A stretch of DNA of 60,479 nucleotides from Candidatus Zymogenus saltonus (lineage in GTDB: Bacteria > Desulfobacterota > Zymogenia > Zymogenales > Zymogenaceae), in NCBI GenBank assembly GCA_016929395.1, contig JAFGIX010000001.1:1-60479 (forward strand), given 5' to 3'. The translations under genes and the position numbers were made by a program. Positions 7,843 to 15,161 of this stretch are shown one piece after another. The stretch's first letter is position 1, and every line of letters starts with the position of its first letter. The notes under the pieces were generated by a model. That model worked only from the letters and a program-made list of their open reading frames with translations, was not told the origin of the DNA and did not search any database.

Positions 7843-8946
7843 ATGACAAAGGTCAAGAGTTTTTTTGCGAGCAGATGTGGCATCATTACGGTCGGCGGCC
7901 TCATAGGGATCATCGCCGCTTCGCTCCAGAAGTTCGGCAACCCCGGAAACATGGGGATATGCATGGCCTGTTTCGAGCGGGACATCATGGGCGCTTTGGG
8001 CCTTCACAGGGCCGCGGTCGTCCAGTACCTGCGCCCAGAGATACCTGCGTTTGTCTTCGGGTCCCTCATCGCCGCGCTTATGTTCAAGGAGTTCAAGTAT
8101 CGGTCGGGGTCGTCGCCGGTGACCAGGTTCTTCCTCGGCATGACGGCAATGATGGGTGCCCTGGTGTTTCTCGGCTGTCCGTGGCGGGCGCTCCTTCGAC
8201 TCTCAGGGGGCGACTGGAACGCGATTACCGGCATAATAGGCCTTATCGTCGGGATTACCGTAGGCGTCCTCTTTCTCAAGAAGGGCTTTACCCTGGGGCG
8301 GGCCTACCGGGGAGACACTAAGTTCGCCTGGATATTCCCCTTTATCATGGCAGTCCTCCTTGCCCTTGCGATAATTTACCCCAACTACGGCGAGGGGGCG
8401 GCCCTCTTCAGGAGCGCGAGCGGTCCCGGATCGATGGGGGCGCCGCTGGCAATATCGATAGGGGCCGGGCTGATCGTCGGCTTCTTGGCCCAGAGGACGA
8501 GATTCTGCACCATGGGGGCTATCAGGGACGTGATCCTGATGAGGGACTTCCACCTCCTGAGCGGTGTGGTAGCCCTTGTCGTGACCGCGGTCGTGATGAA
8601 CCTGATCTACGGTCAGTTCCACCCCGGTTTCACGCTGGGCGTCGACGAGGCGGGGGCGGTGATCAATCAGCCGGCGGCGCACACGAACCAGCTCCTCAAC
8701 TTCGGCGGCATGGTATTGGCGGGGATGTCGTTTGCCCTGGCCGGGGGGTGTCCTGGGCGCCAGATATTCCTGTCGGGCGAGGGTGACGCCGACGCAGCAA
8801 TCTTTGTCATAGGAATGATGGTGGGGGCAGGTGTTGCCCACAACTTCATGATGGTGGCGACCCAGACAAACGCCCCCTGGATTGTGGGGATAGGCATCGT
8901 CGCCGTCTTAATCATAGGCTTTCTATCTATAGAGAGGGAAAAATAA
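7843..8946 (+). CDS. yedE: YedE/YeeE-family transporter, probable selenium-compound importer
   Basis: 367 residues with about nine or ten hydrophobic helices. YeeE/YedE (Sulf_transp) signatures are present: GICMAC (C40, C43), FLGCPWR (C112), RTRFCTMGA (C222) and AGGCPGRQ (C303). In characterised YeeE proteins, conserved cysteines pass the sulfur compound through the membrane. In genomes with selD, the YedE branch sits with yedF, a class-V aminotransferase, DUF3343 and selD, exactly as here, and is thought to move a selenium compound inward. That specificity rests on context and has not been tested here. It is the first gene of the operon; its stop directly abuts the next ATG. Confidence 0.88.
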   Translation: MTKVKSFFASRCGIITVGGLIGIIAASLQKFGNPGNMGICMACFERDIMGALGLHRAAVVQYLRPEIPAFVFGSLIAALMFKEFKYRSGSSPVTRFFLGMTAMMGALVFLGCPWRALLRLSGGDWNAITGIIGLIVGITVGVLFLKKGFTLGRAYRGDTKFAWIFPFIMAVLLALAIIYPNYGEGAALFRSASGPGSMGAPLAISIGAGLIVGFLAQRTRFCTMGAIRDVILMRDFHLLSGVVALVVTAVVMNLIYGQFHPGFTLGVDEAGAVINQPAAHTNQLLNFGGMVLAGMSFALAGGCPGRQIFLSGEGDADAAIFVIGMMVGAGVAHNFMMVATQTNAPWIVGIGIVAVLIIGFLSIEREK

Positions 8947-9171
8947 ATGGCTGATAAAAAGGAGAAGACAATAGACGCCCGGGGACTCTCCTGTCCCCAG
9001 CCTGTCATAATGACGAGAAACGCCATAAAGGGGATGGAAGGCGGAAATGTAAAGGTCCTCGTAGACACGATGACCCAGGTTTACAACGTGTCCCGGTCGG
9101 CGGAAAAGCTTGGATGGGGGGCCGAGTACAGTGAGGCGGAAGGGGAGTTTCAGATATCTCTGAAGAAGTAG
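8947..9171 (+). CDS. TusA/SirA-like sulfur (selenium) carrier, YedF N-terminal type
   Basis: 74 residues. The family signature is at residues 10-19, DARGLSCPQP, with the carrier cysteine at C16 in the CPxP motif. TusA proteins carry persulfide or selenopersulfide. In many selenium clusters the equivalent protein (YedF) has this domain plus a DsrE-like C-terminal domain; here only the TusA half is present and ends at a clear TAG. The ATG follows the transporter stop without a gap, so the two are translationally coupled. Confidence 0.9.
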   Translation: MADKKEKTIDARGLSCPQPVIMTRNAIKGMEGGNVKVLVDTMTQVYNVSRSAEKLGWGAEYSEAEGEFQISLKK

Positions 9172-9339
9172 TTGACAAAGTCTACCGTCTCACAGATACT
9201 TGAAATTGGAATGCGCTGAATGGGGGAGCGGGGGGGGTGTCCCGTTTTCTAATCGGGCGCCCCGACATTATGCTATTTAAGGTCATTGACCATATCGCAA
9301 ATTGCATAATGAAACCGTGGGCACAGGATCTTAAGGTTT

Positions 9340-10500
9340 GTGGAAATGATATATCTCGACAATGCCGCGACATCGTGGCCGAAGCCGAAGTCCGTCGTCG
9401 ATGCGGTGTCCGATTTCATGAAAAACGTAGGAGCGAATCCGGGCAGAAGCGGGCACAGGCTCTCGATGGAGGCCGAGAGGATACGCCTCGAAACGAGGGA
9501 GCTGATTGCAAAGCTCTTCGGGGGGAGCGATCCCTTCAGGGTGATATTCACGCTAAACGTCACCGAGGCCATCAACTTGGTTATCGGGGGGCTGGTGTCG
9601 AAGGGGGGCAGGGTGGTGACCACGTCGATGGAGCACAACGCCGTCATGCGCCCCCTGAGGCACCTGGAGAAAACGGTCGGAATCGAGATCGCCCTGGTTC
9701 CCGTGAGAGTGGACGGAACCATCGATATCGAGGCGATGGAAGAGGCCCTCGGGGGCGGGGCGGACCTGGCGGTGGTCAACCACGCCTCGAACGTCTCAGG
9801 GACCATCGTGAATATCGCCGAGGTGGGGAGGCTGACCCGAAAACAGGGCGTTCCTTTACTTGTGGACGCGGCGCAGTCGGCGGGATCACTGCCGATAGAT
9901 ATTAAGGAGGATATGGTGGATATACTGGCCTTTACGGGGCACAAGGGGCTTCTGGGGCCGACCGGAACGGGGGGGGTTGTCTTCGGCGACGACTTCGACT
10001 GCGAAAGGCTCCCCCCGGCTGTCTTCGGCGGCACCGGCAGCAGGTCGGAGATGGAATATCAGCCCGATTTTCTCCCCGACAAGTACGAGAGCGGGACGGC
10101 GAACGTCGCCGGGATAGCGGGGCTGTGCGAGGGGGTCAGGTGGATTCTAGACAGGGGGGTGGACGAGATTCGCGCCCATGAGGTGAAGATCACAGGCAGG
10201 ATGATCGAGGGTCTCTCCAAGATCGACAGCGTCAAGGTGATAGGCACCGGGAACGCAGAACTTCAAACGGCCACCGTCTCGTTCGTCGTCGACGGGATAG
10301 ACGTCTCCGAGGTTGCGGCGAGCCTCTGCGACGACTACGACGTCATGTGCAGGGTGGGGCTCCACTGCGCCCCCAGGGCGCACATGACCCTGGGGACGTT
10401 CCCGGAAGGCACGGTTCGCTTCGGGATGGGGCCGTTTACGACGATCGAGGACGTCGACAGTGCGTTGAGGGCCGTGGGGGCGGTGGTGGACGGGAAGTAG
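9340..10500 (+). CDS. class-V PLP aminotransferase, cysteine desulfurase/selenocysteine lyase-like
   Basis: 386 residues. The N-terminus YLDNAATSWPKP is that of the cysteine desulfurase family. The PLP lysine lies in FTGHKG (K202) and the mobile catalytic cysteine in GLHCAPRAH (C343). The enzyme should take sulfur or selenium from cysteine or selenocysteine and hand it to a carrier; here the TusA-like protein and DUF3343 are obvious partners. This subtype is typical of selenium operons, whereas IscS would sit with iscU. The start is GTG at 9340 or ATG at 9346, both reasonable after TTAAGG. A 168-nt gap separates it from the preceding gene. Confidence 0.88.
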   Translation: MEMIYLDNAATSWPKPKSVVDAVSDFMKNVGANPGRSGHRLSMEAERIRLETRELIAKLFGGSDPFRVIFTLNVTEAINLVIGGLVSKGGRVVTTSMEHNAVMRPLRHLEKTVGIEIALVPVRVDGTIDIEAMEEALGGGADLAVVNHASNVSGTIVNIAEVGRLTRKQGVPLLVDAAQSAGSLPIDIKEDMVDILAFTGHKGLLGPTGTGGVVFGDDFDCERLPPAVFGGTGSRSEMEYQPDFLPDKYESGTANVAGIAGLCEGVRWILDRGVDEIRAHEVKITGRMIEGLSKIDSVKVIGTGNAELQTATVSFVVDGIDVSEVAASLCDDYDVMCRVGLHCAPRAHMTLGTFPEGTVRFGMGPFTTIEDVDSALRAVGAVVDGK

Positions 10501-10620
10501 ACAATATTGGACAAAGAACGGTTCGTCCGCTTTTCGCTCGTATTATGTGAGGGGGTAAGAAGATTTGTATTTCATGCTTTTTAAGTTTGGCCTGGACCGA
10601 TAAATGGGGATAGATAGACT

Positions 10621-10839
10621 ATGGAATACGCCGTGGTATTGATGGACAGCACGAGCTACGCCATAAAGGGGGAGAGGGTCTTGAAGGATGCTGGGATACC
10701 GGCGAAGCTTATCCCCGTTCCCCGCCACCTGAGCAGCGACTGCGGCGTTACGGTGAGAATACCGGTAGATGATATGGAGCGGTCCGAGGGCATTCTGAAG
10801 GATAGGAGCGTGCCATTTAACGAGATAGTAAGGATATAA
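10621..10839 (+). CDS. DUF3343 protein, putative Se/S carrier
   Basis: 72 residues. A single cysteine at C41 in the SSDCGV motif is the conserved residue of DUF3343 (the putative Se/S carrier-like family). The small fold and its place between the PLP enzyme and selD suggest it passes selenium from the desulfurase/lyase toward selenophosphate synthesis. The family role is deduced from genome context, not from biochemistry known to me. Only 19 nt separate it from the selD start. Confidence 0.85.
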   Translation: MEYAVVLMDSTSYAIKGERVLKDAGIPAKLIPVPRHLSSDCGVTVRIPVDDMERSEGILKDRSVPFNEIVRI

Positions 10840-10858
10840 TTTCCGAAGCGAGGAGGAG

Positions 10859-11902
10859 ATGGAAGAGCTAAAACTGACCAGCATGGTCAAGGCCGCGGGG
10901 TGAGCCGCTAAGACGGCGCCCGACGCCCTGGCGCAGGTCATGCGCCGCTTAAAAGACTATTTCCCGAGGGATAGTTTTCCCAACCTGATGGTGGGTCTGG
11001 ACGATTGGGACGATGCGGCGGTCTACAAGATCAACGACGAGACCGCCATCATCCTGACGCTGGACTTCTTTACACCCATCGTGGACGACCCCTTCGACTT
11101 CGGCGCCATTGCGGCCGCCAACGCCCTCTCGGATATTTATGCGATGGGGGCCGACCTTGTTTTGGCCCTCAACATCTGCGGCTTCCCGGATGACCTGCCA
11201 AAGGAGATAGTCGGAAAGATACTGGAGGGAGGGGCCGACAAGGTCAGGGAGGCGGGGGGAGTCCTGGCGGGGGGCCACACCATAGACGACAGGGAGCCGA
11301 AGTACGGCCTTGTGGCGATGGGAACGGCCCACCCGGAGCGGGTCCTCACGAACAAGGGCGCCCTTCCCGGAGACGCTCTCGTCCTCACGAAGCCTCTGGG
11401 AGTGGGGATCGTGACCACCGTCCTGAAGGCCGGTGAGGCGGATAAGGGGGACGTGGAGGGCGCCACGATCTGGATGAAGAAGCTCAACAAGGCCGCCGCA
11501 GGAATAATAAGGGATGTGGGGGCCGACGCCTTGACCGATATCACAGGGTTTGCCCTCTCCGGCCACTCTTTGGAGATGGCAAAAAGCAGCGGGGTAAGGC
11601 TGGACTTCGTTGTCGAAAGCCTGCCGTTTGTGTCGGGGGCAAAGAGATACGCAGATATGTGGCTCTTCCCGGGGGGAACCTGCAACAACGAGAGGTCGTT
11701 CAAGGAGAGCGTCCGGTTCGATGAGGCGATCCCGGAGGAGATGAGACAGCTCCTCTTTACCCCGGAGACATCCGGGGGGCTTCTGGCGGCGGTAAAGCCG
11801 GAAAACCTCGACGCACTGAAATCAAGGTTTGAAGAGGCCGGGGAAGATCTCTGGGTAGTGGGGGAGGTTTCCGAGGGGGAGGGGATAAGATACACGCCGT
11901 AG
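10859..11902 (+). CDS. selD: selenide, water dikinase SelD, selenocysteine-containing (in-frame UGA)
   Basis: 347 residues when translation starts at ATG 10859 (RBS GAGGAG just upstream) and the TGA at 10901-10903 is read as selenocysteine. The N-terminus then contains AAGUAAK, the SelD active-site motif, with U15 and K18 equivalent to the E. coli Cys17/Lys20 pair. Beginning at ATG 10940 would lose the catalytic site. A hairpin at 10930-10946 (GGCGCA-GGTCA-TGCGCC) closely resembles the apical SECIS hairpin of E. coli fdhF, with the loop 32 nt after the UGA. The body shows ATP-binding features such as DFFTPIVDDP and LAGGHTIDD. SelD makes selenophosphate from selenide and ATP. A bidirectional terminator follows at 11986-12017. 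Confidence 0.95.
10930..10946 (+). promoter_or_regulatory. bacterial SECIS apical hairpin in selD
   Basis: A perfect 6-bp stem GGCGCA/TGCGCC with the loop GGTCA. SelB-binding SECIS loops usually carry GGU, and the 32-nt distance from the UGA lies within the known bacterial range (about 16-37 nt). Confidence 0.8.
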
Positions 11903-11985
11903 GTTAGATCAAGGGGAAAACCGCGTCAAAGGGTGCGGGGAAGAGGGGTGAGGGTTTTGGGGGAGCAAAAAACTAAGACATGTAT

Positions 11986-12017
11986 AAAAAATCCCCGGTC
12001 ACGGCCGGGGATTTTTT
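11986..12017 (+). terminator. bidirectional terminator between selD and the beta-propeller gene
   Basis: The stem CCCCGG/CCGGGG is flanked by an A run on the left and a T run on the right, so it can end both converging transcripts. Confidence 0.8.
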
Positions 12018-12111
12018 GATTTGATTTTCAATTTTAAAGGGGGGCGTTCAGGCCCACAATCTTGGGGTTCGGTCTTGTCGTGGCCTTCAGTTTTGACAAG
12101 GAGTTTTCTCC

Positions 12112-13227
12112 TTATCTCAGGGCGTGGAGGAACCCGGAATCGTCGCCGAAGTAGACCGTCTTGTCCTGGACCATGGGCGATGAGCGGATAGGCTTTTCCA
12201 CCCTGTACTGCCATCTCATTCCCCCGTTGTCTACCCTCAGGGCGTAGAGCCTGCCGTCGTCACCGCCGAAGTACACGGCGCCGGCGCAGACGGCGGGAGA
12301 TGTCGCGATCTTGTCCTCGGTGAAATATTGCCACCTGGGCATCCCCGTCCTTGCGTCAAGGGCGTAGAAGCGGCCGTCGTCGCTCCCGAAGAAGACCGTA
12401 TTCCCCGACACGGCCGGGGAGGACTTCACGTCGTCCTCGGTCTTGAAGCGCCATATCAGCTGGCCCATGTTGGTCTCCACGGCGTAGAGGTGGTCGTCGT
12501 CGCTCCCGAAATAGACGACGCCGCTTGACACTGCGGGGGAGGACTCGATGTTTCCCTCCGCCTTGAAGCCCCACATCATCGCCCCGGTCCACTTGTCGAG
12601 CCTGTAGAGCGTGCCGCTGTCGCACCCAAAAAATATTGCGCTCCCGACTACTGAGGGTGAGGATTTGATATTATCCTCGGCCTTGAAGCTCCATCTCAGG
12701 ACGCCTGTCTGGGAGTCGACCGCGTAGAGGAGACCGTCGTCGCTCCCGAAGTAGACGACTCCCTCGGACACTACGGGCGACGACCTGATCTTTCCCTCCG
12801 TCTTGAACGTCCATCTCACGACCCCCGTTTTTTTGTCGATGGCGTAGAGCCTCTCGTCGTCGCTGCCGAAGTAGACGATATTTCCCGCAACCGCCGGGGA
12901 GCTTGAAATTTCGTCCTCGGCGGTAAACCTCCACTTCAGAAATCCGGACCTTGCATCCACAGCGTAGAGGTTCTTGTCGCTGCTGCCGAAATATACTATC
13001 CCTTTTGATACCGTCGGGGTCGAGCGGACGGCGTCTTCCGCCCTGAAGCTCCACTTGATCTGACTTAATGAGTAGACAGCCTTCGTGTGAAAGACGCCGG
13101 TCCTGTCGGGGCGGTTTCTGAACATCGTGTATGTGGAGTTGATCTTCTCGGCCCCGGAGAAGAGGAGGGCCCAGGCCGTGCCAAGGGCGGCCAGGACTAA
13201 AACGGCCTTGAAATATCTTCTTAACAT
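12112..13227 (-). CDS. PQQ-like beta-propeller repeat protein
   Basis: 371 residues. A hydrophobic N-terminal segment (residues 6-24) serves as signal or anchor. About eight repeats of ~40 residues follow, each with a core like SSPAVSGNTVFFGSDDGRFY and ALDARTG...RW. These are PQQ/WD-like blades that close into an eight-bladed propeller. Related proteins include BamB and uncharacterised surface propellers; there is no dehydrogenase active site here, so PQQ chemistry is not implied. Repeats share strong nucleotide similarity with neighbouring repeats, a sign of recent repeat expansion. RBS GAGGA precedes the ATG. Confidence 0.85.
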   Translation of the reverse strand: MLRRYFKAVLVLAALGTAWALLFSGAEKINSTYTMFRNRPDRTGVFHTKAVYSLSQIKWSFRAEDAVRSTPTVSKGIVYFGSSDKNLYAVDARSGFLKWRFTAEDEISSSPAVAGNIVYFGSDDERLYAIDKKTGVVRWTFKTEGKIRSSPVVSEGVVYFGSDDGLLYAVDSQTGVLRWSFKAEDNIKSSPSVVGSAIFFGCDSGTLYRLDKWTGAMMWGFKAEGNIESSPAVSSGVVYFGSDDDHLYAVETNMGQLIWRFKTEDDVKSSPAVSGNTVFFGSDDGRFYALDARTGMPRWQYFTEDKIATSPAVCAGAVYFGGDDGRLYALRVDNGGMRWQYRVEKPIRSSPMVQDKTVYFGDDSGFLHALR

Positions 13228-13523
13228 CTTTTCCTCGTCGATATTGTATTTCTAAAGGACAAATATACTTGTTTGAGAGGAGGATGTCAATACGTTTGGT
13301 TTTTTGAGATTGGTGTAAAAACCTTAATCCAAATAGAAATGAATACAGCTCGTTCTATAAACTTATATTTTTACAGATTCTTTTTATTTTTTAATAAAAG
13401 AGAGGATGTGATTTTTATGCCACCATAATTGAATTAGTTTAAAACTATAGAAGCAAAATGGATGCTCATGAATATTCGTTCATGTGGCGTAAGTTATTAA
13501 TTTTTTTTAAGGAGTATACTAAA
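13228..13523. other. AT-rich region upstream of the hairpin array
   Basis: Strongly AT-rich, unlike flanking genes. It contains one inverted repeat CATGAA/TTCATG (13467-13484) and no clear coding region or strong promoter; a weak TATAGA -10 lies near 13446. Confidence 0.5.
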
Positions 13524-13679
13524 ATGACTAAAAAAGTTATTACAAAACTCTGGGGTGTTAACCCGGTTCCGGTTTTAACAGCCCCATCAATGGATGAGAC
13601 CTCAACTTGGGGTTCATTTACAACAACCGGTATCAATTCGGTTGTTGTAACTTTTCTTTGGTTTTCAAAGGAAAGTTAA
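13524..13679 (+). CDS. possible 51-residue micro-protein overlapping stem-loops
   Basis: The ATG at 13524 follows TAAGGAG at a good distance. The peptide starts MTKKVITKLWGVNPVPVL and ends FLWFSKES. It has no cysteine, signal peptide or clear membrane helix, and I recognise no family. Three strong stem-loops (13552-13585, 13618-13650, 13649-13677) lie inside the reading frame and a perfect palindrome follows. The RNA structure may therefore be the conserved feature and the frame incidental. A small expressed peptide, a regulatory leader or a non-coding RNA are all possible. Confidence 0.35.
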   Translation: MTKKVITKLWGVNPVPVLTAPSMDETSTWGSFTTTGINSVVVTFLWFSKES

Positions 13680-13716
13680 TGTCTTTGTGAACGGAGGGGT
13701 ATACCCCTCCGTTCAC
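13552..13716 (+). ncRNA. array of four consecutive strong stem-loops
   Basis: Four hairpins lie end to end. SL1: GGGGTGTTAA pairs with TTAACA-G-CCCC (13552-13561 with 13575-13585, one bulged G). SL2: a perfect 12-bp stem, TTACAACAACCG with its complement (13618-13629 with 13639-13650). SL3: a 12-bp stem with one G-U pair (13649-13660 with 13666-13677). SL4: a perfect 30-nt palindrome (13687-13716). SL2 and SL3 share two bases and so may be alternatives or stacked. SL4 may act as a terminator, though it has only a short T run after it. Confidence 0.5.
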
Positions 13717-13818
13717 TTTGAATCCATTGTACGTTTTTCTTGAATTTCATATTAAAGAAACTGATACACGACTTCATGGAGTTCGAGGGGCGGAAAGTAG
13801 TTATATGGAAGGGTGCTA

Positions 13819-13856
13819 TAAAAAAAGGGGGACAATCGCTGCCCCCCTTTTTTGGG
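13819..13856 (-). terminator. bidirectional terminator downstream of the thiolase
   Basis: A G5/C5 stem with a 10-nt loop, flanked by A6-7 and T6, lies about 70 nt past the thiolase stop. Confidence 0.75.
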
Positions 13857-13928
13857 TTAACTTTTTGGGATTGATACTTTTAAGTCAATCCCTTGTCGTC
13901 TTAGAAGTCTATCTTGTCAATACGACCC

Positions 13929-15131
13929 TTACTTACCGATTATGGCTACGGAGCAGACGCTCATTGCCGGGAATCCGCCGAGGTTGTGGGTAAGGCCCAG
14001 CTTCGGGTCTTTGATCTGGCGGTCGCCCGCCCTGCCGTTGAGCTGGTTGTACATCTCGTAGAGCATTCTCAAGCCGGATGCGCCGATCGGGTGCCCGAAG
14101 CACTTGAGGCCGCCGTCCGGCTGGCACGGGATCTTCCCGTCGAGGTTGTAGAATCCGTCGTTGATGTCGTCGATAGCCTTGCCTCTGGGGGATATCTGGA
14201 GATCCTCGTACGTGGCGAGCTCGGTGATGGAGAAGCAGTCGTGGACCTCCATCATGCTTATCTCGTCCCTCGGGGTTTTGACTCCCGCCTCTGCGTAGGC
14301 CTTGGCGGCGGCGCGGGTGGTCGTCTCCACGTGGGCGCCGTCCCAGTTGTCATACCACATCTCCTCGCCCGACGTAATGGCGATCTGCAGGGCCTTTACG
14401 AGGGTCGGATCCTCGTTCGGCTTGATCTTCTTTGCGATCTCGGGCGTGGTGACGATGGCGCAGGCCGCCCCGTCCGACACGCCGCAGCAGTCGAAGAGTC
14501 CCAGGGGCCATGCTATGATCGGCGCCGATAAAATCTGGTCGACGGTTACCTCTTTTCTGAGGTGAGCCTTCGGATTTTTCGCCCCGTTTGCGTGGCTCTT
14601 TGCCGAGATCTTGGCGAGCGCCGTCTTGAGGTCTTCGGGGGATACGTTGTATTTTGCGCAGTAGCCGGTGGCCATCAGCGCAAAGGAGCCCGGCGCCGTG
14701 GCGTTGGGCATGATCAGCCTGTTGAATGTCCCCATGGCGGTACCGAAGTCGGGAAGACCTCCGTAGCCTGTGTCCTTGAGTTTTTCGGCTCCCATGGCCA
14801 GGGCGATGTCCGCCGCCCCCGAGGCCACGGCGTATACCGCTCCCCTGAAAGACTCGGTTCCGCTGGCGCAGAAGTTCTCCACGCGTGTGGCCCCAATATA
14901 GGGGAGCTTTAAGGTCATGGGAAGGGAGATGGCGCTCTTCCCCACGTTGACCTCATCGAAGCATGAGCCGAACCATGAGGCGTCGATATCCTTTTTCTCG
15001 ATCTTGGCGTCCTCCATACACTCTGTATAGGCCTCCACCATTAGGTCTTCGGCCTGTACATCCCAGCGTTCCCCGAACCTTGTGCAGCCCATCCCGAGGA
15101 TGGCTACTTTATCCTTTATTCCGCTTGCCAT
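13929..15131 (-). CDS. SCP2-type thiolase-family protein (acetyl-CoA acetyltransferase-like)
   Basis: 400 residues. Thiolase landmarks are the acyl-accepting cysteine in ENFCASGTE (C88), HDCFS (H297, C299) and GHPIGASG (H347). This is the SCP2/SCPx lineage rather than FadA. Members either cleave 3-ketoacyl-CoA or act as aldolases on steroid side chains (Ltp2), and commonly bind a DUF35 zinc-ribbon/OB partner. The next gene upstream, an HMGCS-like protein with a DUF35 tail, is a natural partner: it lies 30 nt away on the same strand. RBS GGAGG. Confidence 0.88.
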   Translation of the reverse strand: MASGIKDKVAILGMGCTRFGERWDVQAEDLMVEAYTECMEDAKIEKKDIDASWFGSCFDEVNVGKSAISLPMTLKLPYIGATRVENFCASGTESFRGAVYAVASGAADIALAMGAEKLKDTGYGGLPDFGTAMGTFNRLIMPNATAPGSFALMATGYCAKYNVSPEDLKTALAKISAKSHANGAKNPKAHLRKEVTVDQILSAPIIAWPLGLFDCCGVSDGAACAIVTTPEIAKKIKPNEDPTLVKALQIAITSGEEMWYDNWDGAHVETTTRAAAKAYAEAGVKTPRDEISMMEVHDCFSITELATYEDLQISPRGKAIDDINDGFYNLDGKIPCQPDGGLKCFGHPIGASGLRMLYEMYNQLNGRAGDRQIKDPKLGLTHNLGGFPAMSVCSVAIIGK

Positions 15132-15161
15132 TTTATCTTTCCTCCATCCTTACTTTATTTT

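Noticed and set aside
7592-7843. Small plus-strand protein ahead of the YedE-like gene
   Set aside because: No RBS, arginine-rich start with no protein-like pattern, and it lies within the structured leader.
8947-9171. TusA-like gene as a truncated YedF with a lost DsrE domain
   Set aside because: The 74 codons are a complete TusA domain and end at a clean TAG; no DsrE-like remnant was seen downstream, so there is no evidence of breakage.
13524-13716. Retron msr-msd region or RiPP precursor
   Set aside because: No reverse transcriptase or modifying enzyme is encoded nearby, and the peptide lacks Cys and any leader/core pattern. Kept only as an unexplained structured element.
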